Below are positions 1 to 8,658 of a stretch of 64,000 nt of DNA, one piece after another. The position numbers and the translations under genes were made by a program. Location: contig CAYGZQ010000006.1 in assembly GCA_964354375.1 (NCBI GenBank), forward strand, positions 25,055-89,054, written 5' to 3'. The notes under the pieces are model-generated. The model was not told the DNA's origin and searched no databases. It was given only the letters and a program-made list of their open reading frames with translations. How positions within the stretch are numbered: the stretch's first letter is position 1; every line of letters begins with the position of its first letter. The stretch comes from CAYGZQ01 sp964354375 [NCBI: uncultured Planctomycetota bacterium] (GTDB lineage: Bacteria; JAJVIF01; JAPKYR01).

Positions 1-130
1 TCTCCGGGTGCCGCCCACAAGCTGAGTGAGTCTTCGAACGTGCTTGTGGGTGTCTTTCTTCTCCGGGTGCCGCCCACAAGCTGAGTGAGTCTTCGAACGT
101 GCTTGTGGGTGTCTTTCTTCTCCGGGTGCC
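1..130. repeat. Tandem 59-bp palindromic repeat (R1-like hairpin)
   Basis: Two complete 59-bp copies lie head to tail (about 1-59 and 60-118), and the start of a third (TCTCCGGGTGCC) follows before the sequence diverges. Each copy contains an inverted repeat CCCACAAGC / GCTTGTGGG around a loop with GAGTCTTCGAACGT, so it can fold into a hairpin. The array may extend beyond the left edge. Related hairpins occur near 1734, 7329, 8576, 9891, 14816, 15158 and 56634. Confidence 0.85.
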
Positions 131-143
131 CCGGGTTTCCTGC

Positions 144-172
144 TTGCGGAATTGCCGAAGACGTGGTAAAAG
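144..172 (+). promoter_or_regulatory. Probable sigma-70 promoter of the GIY-YIG/HNH pair
   Basis: TTGCGG (144-149) and TAAAAG (167-172) are separated by 17 bp. The -10 lies in the context ACGTGGTAAAAGTAA, nearly identical to the context of the promoter at 805-833, so the two accessory transcription units share a promoter type. It lies about 50 bp upstream of the ATG at 221. Confidence 0.5.
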
Positions 173-220
173 TAACTAAACAGGTGTATGCCCCTCAAGG
201 GAGAGGGGCGAGGTGGAACA

Positions 221-475
221 ATGACGAAACAAGATAGACGAGACACCTATAAGTATGAGCAGAAGCTCGGTCGCCGGATCGTCGGGTTCGGGATCACAAA
301 AGACCTTGAACGGCGAGAGCAGGAGCATCAGAGAGAAGATCCGCGAGTGCACGTCGTTCAGGAAGGGCGAAGGACGACGAAAGAAGCTGCGTGTGAATGG
401 GAAAGGCAACGGACAACCGATTGGGAGAGCCGGCATGGGCGATTGCCGGGCAAGAACAAGAAGCAGGGAGGATGA
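221..475 (+). CDS. Small GIY-YIG-like nuclease domain protein
   Basis: This 84-residue protein has IVGFGITKDLERREQEH at about residues 20-36, which resembles the core of GIY-YIG endonuclease domains (GxTxDLxRRxxEH). The usual N-terminal GIY tripeptide is not clear; YKY lies in its place. The start at 221 is chosen because GAGGTGG sits just upstream, whereas the more upstream in-frame ATG has no ribosome site. It overlaps the next gene by four bases (ATGA), so the two are probably translationally coupled. The protein is too short for a full GIY-YIG enzyme with a DNA-binding domain. It may act with its HNH neighbour or be a remnant of a mobile nuclease. Confidence 0.5.
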   Translation: MTKQDRRDTYKYEQKLGRRIVGFGITKDLERREQEHQREDPRVHVVQEGRRTTKEAACEWERQRTTDWESRHGRLPGKNKKQGG

Positions 476-732
476 GCGCGATGGCCAAAAGGTACGCTAA
501 GAACAGGAAAACCTACACCAACGCCGAGGGTTATCAGGTCTATAAAGACTCCGGTGTTCCCGTCCACAAGAGAGTTGCTGAGAAGAAGGTCGGCGGCCCG
601 ATCTACGAAGGCCGAGTCGTGCACCACAAGGACGGCAACAAGCGGAACAATCATCCCGCTAACCTTCAGGTAATGGATAGAAGCGACCATTCCAGACTCG
701 AAGCGAGGAAGCGGCGGAAACGAGGATTCTGA
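472..732 (+). CDS. Small HNH endonuclease
   Basis: This 86-residue basic protein carries a clear HNH core at about residues 50-75: VVHHKDGNKRNNHPANL, followed by a downstream DH pair. The two histidines and the NxxxNL region match the beta-beta-alpha metal finger of HNH nucleases. The start is taken at the ATG overlapping the stop of the preceding gene; an ATG nine bases further on is equally possible. The pairing with a GIY-YIG-like protein suggests a mobile or homing-type or defence-type nuclease unit. The HNH call is based on motif; the target is unknown. Confidence 0.7.
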   Translation: MSAMAKRYAKNRKTYTNAEGYQVYKDSGVPVHKRVAEKKVGGPIYEGRVVHHKDGNKRNNHPANLQVMDRSDHSRLEARKRRKRGF

Positions 733-804
733 GCCATTTAGAAGGGCACGAAACCCAAGTGACACCCCTTAGAGGCTTCCCAGCCCGTTGCCTGAGATCT
801 GGAC

Positions 805-833
805 TTGACAGAAGGTCGATAACGTGGTATAAG
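805..833 (+). promoter_or_regulatory. Sigma-70 promoter of the DUF3800 gene
   Basis: Perfect TTGACA (805-810), 17-bp spacer and TATAAG (828-833), followed by about 85 bp of leader before the GTG start at 918. The -10 surroundings (ACGTGGTATAAGTTA) match those of the promoter at 144-172. Confidence 0.7.
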
Positions 834-917
834 TTAATCGCGGTTGGGAGAGCTGCGTTTTCGCAGTTCGGTGGATTATATCCTCCCGGCTGCATTTTTT
901 TTTCGGAGGTCCCGCAG

Positions 918-1658
918 GTGCATCTCCTCTATCTTGATGATTCCGGGTCTTCTGGCAACAGAAATGAAGCCTATCTTGTTCTTGGCGGCATATCGGTTTT
1001 CGAACGTCAAATCCATTTCATATCTCAGGAACTTGATGCCATAGCTTCAAGGTTACACCCCTCCGATCCCTCCATCGTTGAATTCCATGCCTCCGCCATG
1101 TTCGCGGGAAGAACCCCACCTTGGAATGGCATGGATAAAACCGCACGTCGGAATGTCATTAAAGAGGTGCTGGGAGTTCTGGCTTCTACGCATGTTAGCA
1201 CTCATGCATTCGCTTGCGCCGTTCACAAGGCATCGCATCCCGGCGATGACCCAATGGAAGTCGCGTTTGAGGATTTGTCCAGCCGTTTTGATTTGCTTCT
1301 GGCACGAATGTATCACTTAGGTGATCCCCAACGTGGCATCATAATCGTAGACGAGAGTTCCCACGAAACCAGCCTCCAAAGCATGGCTCACCGCTTCCGA
1401 TCAACAGGCACTCGTTGGCGTACTCTGAAGAATATCCCTGAGGTCCCGCTTTTTGTTGATTCACGTGCTTCAAGACTCGTTCAGCTTGCTGACCATGTGG
1501 CTTATGCGGTTTTTCGCAGATATGAGGCTTCCGATACTTCTTTTCTGGATATCATTTTGCCAAGATTCGACTCTGAGGAAGGCAAGCTCCACGGCCTGGC
1601 TCACAAACAAACAATTAATCCCATATGCATGTGTCCAGCTTGTATGAGCAGAAGATAA
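918..1658 (+). CDS. DUF3800 family protein
   Basis: This 246-residue protein begins with YLDDSGSSGN and has IIIVDESS near residue 155 and SRLVQLADHVAYAVFRRYE near residue 190. These are the acidic and LQxAD-type motifs of DUF3800, a family predicted to have an RNase H-like fold and common in phage and defence contexts. The GTG at 918 is chosen as start because CGGAGGT lies seven bases upstream and the protein then begins right before the conserved DDSG motif. The C-terminus has a CMCPACM cysteine cluster. It stands alone and converges on the DUF4209 gene. The molecular function of the family is not established. Confidence 0.75.
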   Translation: MHLLYLDDSGSSGNRNEAYLVLGGISVFERQIHFISQELDAIASRLHPSDPSIVEFHASAMFAGRTPPWNGMDKTARRNVIKEVLGVLASTHVSTHAFACAVHKASHPGDDPMEVAFEDLSSRFDLLLARMYHLGDPQRGIIIVDESSHETSLQSMAHRFRSTGTRWRTLKNIPEVPLFVDSRASRLVQLADHVAYAVFRRYEASDTSFLDIILPRFDSEEGKLHGLAHKQTINPICMCPACMSRR

Positions 1659-1733
1659 GGCGCCATCCCTCAAATCCCTCCACCCGACTTGACGGGCGAT
1701 TTTCTTGACTATCCATTCCCTTTCACACTCCCG

Positions 1734-1781
1734 GGTGCCGGGCTCAGGCTGAGCGAGTCCTCGAGCGTGCCTGTGCCCGTC
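1734..1781. repeat. R1-like palindromic repeat
   Basis: GGTGCC followed by GGGCTCAGGC, a GAGCGAGTCCTCGAGCG loop and GCCTGTGCCC. It is a diverged single hairpin of the same family as 1-130, placed between the convergent DUF3800 and DUF4209 genes. The rest of the 1659-1893 gap holds nothing recognisable. Confidence 0.6.
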
Positions 1782-1893
1782 GTCAGTATGTAGCCCGCCA
1801 ATCCATTTGCCGGCTCCTTATCTTTCTTGCATCCCGGCAGATCGATTGCCCAGCGACCTGCTGACGTCGGTCTGGTCACACTCTTCTCCCATC

Positions 1894-3792
1894 CTATCCC
1901 TCAATGGCGTCCTGCATGCTTGCAACACCCGAAGTAATTCGATGAAACCTAGTCACTGATGTATCCACAGCATGCGTTACCCCGATCGCACCCGCAATAA
2001 TCATTCTTAAGACCAACCAGAGAAAATAGTTTCCAATATCAGCTGATACATAACGAAAACAAAGACCATGCGCAATGAGGTTACGCAAATTCAAGCCTTG
2101 TTTCTCTTTATCGATAAGCAGCACGCGCAGCTCAAAGAGCAAATCATCTCCAAACGCCGCAGCAATAACCTTCCCGCCTTCATCATAAAGCAATGTACCA
2201 AGGTCATATTCATTCTGAATATTCGGATCACGACTGCTCGAACCCGTAACCTTGACCCCATTATCTGCGATCACTTTTCTGATTGAATGCTCCAGCTGAG
2301 GCATTAACAAATGGATGCTTACCAACCAATCCGCCTCAAAGCCAGCCTTTATCCCCCTGAAGTAAGCTTCTTCCCGACCCTCCGGAATCAATGGATTATT
2401 AAGCAGTATCTGGGTCAACCCGAGATCAAACTCCCTGCAATTCCGCATGATCTCGATTCTCGCAGTGTTAATAAACGCATACCCGTAATAACTCTGGAAA
2501 TACCCTGCCTTGGCATACATCTCAGCTTCGAGCGATTTATCTACATCTTCAGAAGATGTTAGAGTCATTGTTGGAGGACTTGCGGTAAGGTTGCCATAAT
2601 CATCAATTATACTACGAGGAATAATCGATAGGAGTGGATGGCTTCGACGGTCTTCCTTGGTCAGTTTTTCGATTTCCTCCCTTGAAAGAAAGCGAAATCT
2701 GCCAAGCGTAAACAACGCGTCCACTATATCCTTTCCAGCGAAAAGATTCCTGGTGAAATCAACCTGGCTCGATATGTCCAACGATGCGGATATGGTCTTC
2801 ATACCAAGTAGACCATTTTTCCTTTCCTCCTTAAGCTCTAATACTAATGCATCGACCTTCTCTCTTTCCCCTCCAGCACGGCGATAAGCTTCAACTACAT
2901 GACTTAGGTGGTAGCTCAAGAGCAGTGCATCATCCCCCTTGGTTTTGTGTTCCCGATAAAGACGCTCTGCATTTTGAGCAACGTTAAGTCTTATGGCTTT
3001 TGAAGTTTCTTGATTACCCAGCGCTTGCCAGAGTTTATCCGTTATGTCCCACAAGGACTGAGAGAACCTGAATTCATCATCATTTAGTGGATTATCAGCC
3101 AGAGAGACAGCAAATTCAGCCAATTCTTGCGGATCTTCAGTCAGGTGATATTGAAAAATAAGCCTTACTAAGTTCGCGCTGAGAAAGTCTTTCTTTGTGC
3201 AATATGTGTCTCTTAGATGCTTCATCGGTTCCGAACAAGGATGCGGACCATCGGCATCCAATCGTGCATATCGGCCAATTTGGCACGCCCTTTCCAAGGA
3301 TTGGATAGCATCTACCTGATCCAGCGATTCAGTTGAAGCCAACATCGACTGAGCAGATGCTAAGTAGTTCTCAACTGCGAGTTGTCCTAGGTTCTGGTGC
3401 TTAAGCTTATTCCATAAGACATCGTATAGCCTTGCCTTGAATGTAGGATCATCGGAATTAGTTGCTAGGTGAGCGAATATCAAGAAATCCTGATCTTCAA
3501 AATCCTGCGGCAAAGGTGTACGCCCTGTTGAAGTCTGCCATTCTGGAATATAGGGGCCACGGCTATCAGATGGGTAAATGCCAAACTGAAAGACAGCAGC
3601 AGTGAGTCGATAAACCGCACCATTATCAAGCTCCCCATATTCCTGAGCCTGTTTACTGGCCCTTTCAAAAGCACTTGAGAATATAGGGCATCGACGGGAT
3701 TCAGCTTGCCTTAGAATATCCTTCCAATCACTTGCATCTACCATCTCGATAGTTACTATGCCGAATAGACCAGGTTCTGGATTATCTGCCAT
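1894..3792 (-). CDS. DUF4209 domain protein with HEPN-like RNxxxH motif
   Basis: This 632-residue cytosolic protein is largely helical by composition. Its C-terminal part (about residues 470-580) matches DUF4209: a segment like VSIHLLMPQLEHSIRKV, then LLFELRVLLIDKEKQ and LNLRNLIAHGL. The last has an R-N-x3-H spacing as in HEPN ribonucleases. The ATG at 3792 is chosen because GGAGG lies seven bases upstream; a TTG two codons earlier is less likely. The gene is visibly AT-richer than the lipoprotein gene next to it, suggesting separate acquisition. HEPN activity is an inference from one motif. No antitoxin-like partner is adjacent. Confidence 0.7.
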   Translation of the reverse strand: MADNPEPGLFGIVTIEMVDASDWKDILRQAESRRCPIFSSAFERASKQAQEYGELDNGAVYRLTAAVFQFGIYPSDSRGPYIPEWQTSTGRTPLPQDFEDQDFLIFAHLATNSDDPTFKARLYDVLWNKLKHQNLGQLAVENYLASAQSMLASTESLDQVDAIQSLERACQIGRYARLDADGPHPCSEPMKHLRDTYCTKKDFLSANLVRLIFQYHLTEDPQELAEFAVSLADNPLNDDEFRFSQSLWDITDKLWQALGNQETSKAIRLNVAQNAERLYREHKTKGDDALLLSYHLSHVVEAYRRAGGEREKVDALVLELKEERKNGLLGMKTISASLDISSQVDFTRNLFAGKDIVDALFTLGRFRFLSREEIEKLTKEDRRSHPLLSIIPRSIIDDYGNLTASPPTMTLTSSEDVDKSLEAEMYAKAGYFQSYYGYAFINTARIEIMRNCREFDLGLTQILLNNPLIPEGREEAYFRGIKAGFEADWLVSIHLLMPQLEHSIRKVIADNGVKVTGSSSRDPNIQNEYDLGTLLYDEGGKVIAAAFGDDLLFELRVLLIDKEKQGLNLRNLIAHGLCFRYVSADIGNYFLWLVLRMIIAGAIGVTHAVDTSVTRFHRITSGVASMQDAIEG

Positions 3793-3836
3793 TGCCAATC
3801 CTCCAAAGCTATATAGGAGCCTCGTAACCCATCAAC

Positions 3837-6608
3837 TCACTCCAGCGGCCACCAGCCGCCGCCCGGACCCCCGAACGCCCCCATCCGGCTACGCTTGTCC
3901 GTGTCGGGATTGCCCGGATCCCCCGACGGAGTCCCGTCGTCGTCCCAGTCCACGATGCTCGGGGCGCCGAGCTGGCATGGCGACGCGCTCGTCAGATCGT
4001 AGTCGTCCGGCGCATCGATATAGTCCGGATCATGCGGATCGGTCCAGTTCCCGTAGCACCCCGTGCCCTTGACGACGTAAAGATAGCCGTCGGCCCCGCC
4101 CGCGTTAAGCCATGCCGTGTTGTACGCGTTGCAGAAGTACGCTGTGCACGGATCGGTCGGGTCCACCTGCACAAACTCGTACGCCCGCGACGACGCCGAT
4201 CCCTGCGTGTTCGACACAATATTGTTGAATAGCTCCACGTTCGGGATGGCGAATGTCCCCACAATCGTGTTTGAGAACAGAATAACATTCACGAATCCGT
4301 ACCCGCCCCCCTGGATATCGTCCGCCGTGTTGTTCGCCACGATCGGATCCTCCGAATGCGCGTTCCCCGGCTGACCGTCGATATACACCACCGTCACATT
4401 GCAGTACCCGTTGATCCCGTCCAGCGCGTGCACAAGATTGTTCGTGACCTCCGCGTAGTCGCTCCACAGTATCCTGAATATCTCGATCCTCCCGGACTGG
4501 GTCGACGCATCCGCGGTGATATCGTGCACCCAATTCTTCCTGATCGTCGTGTCGTCCGACCGGTACGCCATCACGCAATTGGCAAAATCGAAATTCGACG
4601 AGCTCACGGCCTGGATATCGCCGAACTCGCACAACTCCACCATCGTGCCCACTGCGCCCTCCAGGTACACCCCCTTGAATCCCGCGGTCACCGTTACGCT
4701 GCCAGTGAATCGACACTTCACGATCGTGTTGTCGTTCGTCGACCCGCCCCCGCTGTTCGCGTTCGTGTCCTTCAGATTCACGCAGCATACGCACGGCTGT
4801 CCCACAAAATCCGGGAACGACGGTCCCGCCGGCACGATTATCTCGAATCCCTCGATCGTCACGTCGCTCACGTCCTGCCCGAAGAACACGCGCCCCGCGT
4901 TCGAGCACGACGCCTTCGCCTTCCCCGGACCGCCACCGTTCCAGTTGTCCGCCTTCAGATGCACCCCGCCCTTCAGCACCAGCCCCGCCGTCTCGTAAAC
5001 ATTGGTCCCGCCGTCAAGATAATCCACGTGTATCGTGTCTCCCAGTACCGCCGCGCTCATCCCATCCTGGAGCGTCTTGAACGGCTTCGACGGCGTCCCG
5101 TCCGAATCCATGCCCGTATAATCCCCGTCAACATATATCCCCGGCGCGAATCCCACATGCACCATCACCGCGTCCGATATGTCCTCCCCGTACCCGTTCG
5201 ACACCTTCACCGTCACCGCGAACGTGCCCATCTCGTCGAACGTATGTGTCGGCGACGTCGGGTCCCCCGTATACTCGTCCCCAGCGCCGCCGTAGATATC
5301 GTCCCCGTTAAAATCCCATTCGAATCCCAGCGGCGGCGTACCCGTGCTCGCCGACGCATCGAACGACACGCTCTCGCCCGCCCCGATTTCGGTCGACGTG
5401 GTCGCCTCCATGATCGCCGTCGGCCCCAGCGGCTGCTCGGTTCCCACACTTGCGGTATGAACGAAATACGCCGTCACCGCATCGTCCGGCAGAACGTCCC
5501 AGTACCCGATCACCTCGCTCTCGATCCCGATCAATATATCTATCTTCCCGTACCCCGGCGACGCATCGGGAATTTCCACCTCGTACGTGCTGTACCCCTC
5601 GCCGCCCCCGGTCGGCGGCCCGGACGTCACCGCCCCGAAATTCCCCGGCGAATCCACCCACAGCGTATTCATCCCCGCATTGTAATGATCCCATACATCG
5701 ATCAGAAGCCCGAGCGTCCCGCCGCTGTTCACCCCGTCGTTGTAGAGAGTGTTCTCCAGCTCCGTGATCGACACCGCCCACGCCTCGACCTTGTTCGCCT
5801 CCGGAGCGTAATCGTCGATGCCGTACGGCGGGTTCCCGTGCGGAAGCTCCCAGCTCGCGTCAACCGCATAGTTGAATATCACGCCGCCCGCGAAATCGAT
5901 CGTGTAGTGACGCGTGTTGCTGCTCCCGTCCAGGAAAAATGCCCGACTCGCCGCCCCCAGCTCCAGAACATCATCATTCTTCTCCAGACCCTCCGCGAAC
6001 GCCTTGTACCCGTTCAGCGTCGCGTCGAAATGAGCCGACGAATTCTTGTTCCCCAAAAGTCCGTCCTTGTACCGGAATATCGGCTGACCCGGTATGCTGA
6101 ACTCGACCGGGTTCCACCATCGCGTGTACCCGTCCGCGTTCAGAAGCCTCGTGTCCCCTTCGCCCGCCATCACCAGGTCCGGGTCCTGAAACCCGCTCAG
6201 CGTCCCCTTCGAGATCAGTACCCCGCACACGTCGAACCCGATGTACTGGCTGAGCCCAGGGAACGGATGCACCAGCGTCACATCCACGTCGCAGATCAAT
6301 TCGTCGAATGTGAGGCCGGAAATTTTCAGACGAAGCCCCGCGGGAGGCTCCAGAAGCACCAGCACGTTCACGTGCATGCTCCCCGACCGTAGCGGGACAA
6401 TATCGAGCGTCCCCCCCTCCGGGTCGGCCGTGAATTCCCACAGCCCCCATACCGAGTGAGACGTGCACGGTGCCGCGGGTCCTCTCAGACCCGCCCCGTC
6501 CGCCTCCGGCATGACCGGGCTTCCGGACCCGCTGCATCCGGCGACCAGACCGACAAAAATCATTGATGGAAGAATCCAGATCGGAACTGACAATGCTCTT
6601 GCTCGCAT
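3837..6608 (-). CDS. Surface lipoprotein: N-terminal module, PKD domain, parallel beta-helix
   Basis: This 923-residue protein starts with a lipoprotein signal (lipobox LVAGC, lipidated Cys about 25). Residues about 50-390 form the module shared with other lipoproteins here: WGLWEF, PLRSG, HPFPGL, GFDVCG, NADGYTRWWNP, NYAVDASW. A PKD domain follows at about 400-490 (SFDASASTG...FEWDFNGD...TVKVSNGYG). A region like a right-handed beta-helix then runs from YVDGDYTGMDSDGTPSKPF to near the end. The protein closes with MGAFGGPGGGWWPLE, much like the paralog at 18546. The start at 6608 is supported by GGGAGGTG; longer forms would read through G-rich repeats. It is probably exposed on the cell envelope; substrate unknown. 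Confidence 0.85.
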   Translation of the reverse strand: MRARALSVPIWILPSMIFVGLVAGCSGSGSPVMPEADGAGLRGPAAPCTSHSVWGLWEFTADPEGGTLDIVPLRSGSMHVNVLVLLEPPAGLRLKISGLTFDELICDVDVTLVHPFPGLSQYIGFDVCGVLISKGTLSGFQDPDLVMAGEGDTRLLNADGYTRWWNPVEFSIPGQPIFRYKDGLLGNKNSSAHFDATLNGYKAFAEGLEKNDDVLELGAASRAFFLDGSSNTRHYTIDFAGGVIFNYAVDASWELPHGNPPYGIDDYAPEANKVEAWAVSITELENTLYNDGVNSGGTLGLLIDVWDHYNAGMNTLWVDSPGNFGAVTSGPPTGGGEGYSTYEVEIPDASPGYGKIDILIGIESEVIGYWDVLPDDAVTAYFVHTASVGTEQPLGPTAIMEATTSTEIGAGESVSFDASASTGTPPLGFEWDFNGDDIYGGAGDEYTGDPTSPTHTFDEMGTFAVTVKVSNGYGEDISDAVMVHVGFAPGIYVDGDYTGMDSDGTPSKPFKTLQDGMSAAVLGDTIHVDYLDGGTNVYETAGLVLKGGVHLKADNWNGGGPGKAKASCSNAGRVFFGQDVSDVTIEGFEIIVPAGPSFPDFVGQPCVCCVNLKDTNANSGGGSTNDNTIVKCRFTGSVTVTAGFKGVYLEGAVGTMVELCEFGDIQAVSSSNFDFANCVMAYRSDDTTIRKNWVHDITADASTQSGRIEIFRILWSDYAEVTNNLVHALDGINGYCNVTVVYIDGQPGNAHSEDPIVANNTADDIQGGGYGFVNVILFSNTIVGTFAIPNVELFNNIVSNTQGSASSRAYEFVQVDPTDPCTAYFCNAYNTAWLNAGGADGYLYVVKGTGCYGNWTDPHDPDYIDAPDDYDLTSASPCQLGAPSIVDWDDDGTPSGDPGNPDTDKRSRMGAFGGPGGGWWPLE

Positions 6609-6639
6609 TGCCGCACCTCCCGCTAGTTTATCAATACCC

Positions 6640-6780
6640 CGTCCCCCCCTTGGGAAAGAACTCAGACCCCGTCCCCCCCTTGGGGGGGACCACAGGGGGG
6701 CTCTTACCCTTGGCGACGACCACAGGGGGCCTCTTAACCGTCCCACCCCTTGGGGGGGACTACAGGGGGGGCTATCCCTC
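6640..6780. repeat. C/G-run hairpin repeats (R5 family)
   Basis: Several copies of a run of C, TTGGG, a run of G, ACCACA and a run of G follow each other. Examples are CCCCCCCTTGGGGGGGACC near 6678-6700 and CCCTTGGGGGGGACTACAGG near 6747-6768. Each can form a short, very GC-rich hairpin. A second cluster lies at 30145-30310. They lie just upstream of the beta-helix lipoprotein start. Confidence 0.7.
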
Positions 6781-6945
6781 GCCGTAAAAAGCACCTATGG
6801 TCATTAATGAACCAATAATATTAGACCACAAAACCCGCCAAACATCAATCACCCCCGTGCCCCGTGCCGAGCACGTCCCGTGCTTCGGACCGGTGCCGAC
6901 TCGTCCCGAGTCGCGCCGGCCGCCCCCCAAAAACCGAGTCGGTCT

Positions 6946-7500
6946 CGGAAGCGCGAGCGTCAGCGAGTCGCGTACCCGACGGCGTAAGCCATCGGTCCGC
7001 CGGCCCGCTACGATTTCACCCCAGACATCATGAAGGAGTAGAAAGACATCCACAAGCCGACCGAGTCTTCCGGGCGCGCGGCTTTTCCAAGCCTCTTCTC
7101 TTGTGCCGGGTCCGCAGCTTTTCCAGGCGCCATTAAATGATAAGATGCCGACTGGAAAGTCGGCGCACCCGGTCCCCTGCACAATCTGACCCCCTGTCGG
7201 AAGCGCGAGCGTCAGCGAGTCGCGTACCCGACGGCGTAAGCCATCGGTCCGCCGGCCCACTACGAATTCACCCCAGACATCATGAAGGAGAAGAAAGACA
7301 CCCACAAGCTGAGTACGTCCTCCATCTGGGTGCCGCCGACAAGCTGAGTGAGTCCTCGAACGTGCTTGTCGGCGTCTTAATCACAACCGCCTGTCGGAAG
7401 CGCGAGCGTCAGCGAGTCGCGTACCCGACGGCGTAAGCCATCGGTCCGCCGGCCCGCTACGATTTCACCCCAGACATCATGAAGGAGTAGAAAGACACCC
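6946..7500. repeat. Three copies of a 106-bp repeat (R4 family)
   Basis: Copies at 6946-7051, 7198-7303 and 7395-7500 begin CGGAAGCGCGAGCGTCAGC and end ATGAAGGAGNAGAAAGACA, differing at only a few positions. The core (GTACCCGACGGCGTAAGCC, ATCGGTCC) recurs in the opposite orientation at 16515-16594, 16605-16679 and 22214-22290. Internal inverted repeats are present around the ACGGCGTAAGCCATCGG part. No coding signal or transposase is associated. Confidence 0.85.
7329..7378. repeat. R1-like palindromic repeat with compensatory stem change
   Basis: GGTGCC, then CCGACAAGC, a GAGTGAGTCCTCGAACGT loop and GCTTGTCGG. Compared with the copies at 1-118 (CCCACAAGC / GCTTGTGGG), both arms have changed so that pairing is preserved. 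Confidence 0.75.
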
Positions 7501-7684
7501 AGAGGCACGCTCAAAGGCTCATTCAGCTTGTGCCCGGCACCCGTAGCAGTATCGACTATTGACATTCACACACAGATAGGTTACACATATCACAGGCACC
7601 GCAAGGTGTGCCTATGATGGAGGACCAACCTTTAACTGATGCGGCGGACCTCTTGTGGTTCCCTGGAGCGCACGGGTGATTCGA

Positions 7685-8509
7685 ATGGAGAATAATCAAA
7701 TTCCCAATGCATCGATGCCGTATGAGAAGCTCAGCGCACTGATCCAGGAGCAAATAAGGCTTGGTGTCAGAATCAAGAACCTGCAGATCTTGAGCGAGGA
7801 GGATCTGAGTAAAGCACGAGGGAGGCGGCAGACCTTTGACGAGTATTCAGAGACTCTCCTGCGGACATCCTTCAGCAACTCTTATGTCTGGGCTCAGTTC
7901 GAGAGGCGAATCGCACAGTCAGAGCCGACTGATGACTTGTCGATTGACCTCTTCGGAATCAATGTGCCCCTGCCGCTTGAGAAGCGAGTTGAGCTATTTC
8001 ATGAGTCCATGGGTAATCGTATCGATGCGCTCCGGTCGGTCCTGTTTCAATTGGGCTTATACTACCGGAAATCCGTTACTGGTGGAGCACCCGAAATCCC
8101 CAGAGGGGTTCCAATGCAGGAAGGACTGGTTTTCGTCGCAATGCACATGGACAAGAATAAGCCTGAACTGGACGACACACTCAGTGCCATCAAGAGAGTC
8201 GCCAAGCAACTTGGCTTGGATGCCCGCAGGATCGATGACGAACAATCCAATAAACCAATCACAGCGAGGACGCTCCAGCACATAACACGCGCTCAGTACA
8301 TAGTAGTCGACCTGACGCACGACCGACCCAGCGTCTATTTCGAAGCAGGGTATGCAACTGCACTGGGAAATGACCCCATCTATGTTGCCAAGGAAGGGAC
8401 GCTGCCGCATTTCGACGTGCATGACAATCCCATCATCTTTTTCCGGTCAATTACAGATTTGGAGACCAAGCTCAGTGAAAGACTCAGAGCTCTGGTCAAC
8501 AGGAAGTAG
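7685..8509 (+). CDS. TIR-like / nucleoside 2-deoxyribosyltransferase-like protein
   Basis: In this 274-residue protein, residues about 145-265 form a Rossmann-like domain: LVFVAMHM, a helix, LGLDARRIDDEQ, ITRAQYIVVDLT, PSVYFEAGYATALGNDPIY. The pattern VYFEAGYA, with a glutamate, is the signature of nucleoside 2-deoxyribosyltransferase/TIR-like domains, several of which act as NAD-consuming or nucleotide-sensing effectors in phage defence. The N-terminal 140 residues are helical and unrecognised. The ATG at 7685 has only a weak GGAG upstream, and a GTG at 7655 is possible. It is single and flanked by repeats. A defence role is inferred, not shown. Confidence 0.6.
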   Translation: MENNQIPNASMPYEKLSALIQEQIRLGVRIKNLQILSEEDLSKARGRRQTFDEYSETLLRTSFSNSYVWAQFERRIAQSEPTDDLSIDLFGINVPLPLEKRVELFHESMGNRIDALRSVLFQLGLYYRKSVTGGAPEIPRGVPMQEGLVFVAMHMDKNKPELDDTLSAIKRVAKQLGLDARRIDDEQSNKPITARTLQHITRAQYIVVDLTHDRPSVYFEAGYATALGNDPIYVAKEGTLPHFDVHDNPIIFFRSITDLETKLSERLRALVNRK

Positions 8510-8575
8510 CCTATGCCGGTTGCCTCTGGTGACCATTCCTCGCCTCGGTCCCGCGGTCAGGCTGACGGATCCTGG

Positions 8576-8620
8576 GGTGCACGGCTCAGGCTGACCGAGT
8601 CTTCGAGTGTGCTATTCGGC
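8576..8620. repeat. R1-like palindromic repeat (diverged)
   Basis: GGTGCACGGCTCAGGC, CTGACCGAGTCTTCGAGTG and GCTATTCGGC form a weakened version of the R1 hairpin between two accessory genes. The remainder of 8510-8658 contains nothing else recognised. Confidence 0.5.
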
Positions 8621-8658
8621 GGAACCCGGCTGATATCTCGATAGTACGGAGACCTAAC

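Larger units (their letters stand above)
6609..7684. other. Gene-free region filled with repeats
   Basis: No convincing gene lies in this 1.08-kb gap. It holds a cluster of C/G-rich hairpins (6640-6780), three copies of a 106-bp repeat (6946-7051, 7198-7303, 7395-7500) and an R1-like hairpin (7329-7378). The remaining pieces, about 6781-6945 and 7501-7684, show no recognisable feature apart from scraps such as GGCACCC. Apparent reading frames here arise from the repeats and lack ribosome sites. Confidence 0.7.

Noticed and set aside
1-130. CRISPR array
   Set aside because: The tandem copies follow each other without unique spacers and each is itself a palindrome with relatives dispersed over the window; no cas gene is present.
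4356-6392. A 678-codon open frame on the plus strand opposite the beta-helix lipoprotein
   Set aside because: It is extremely rich in Arg, His, Pro and Val, as expected for the shadow of a GC-rich gene, has no signal or domain, and lies wholly antisense to a gene with clear domains and ribosome site.
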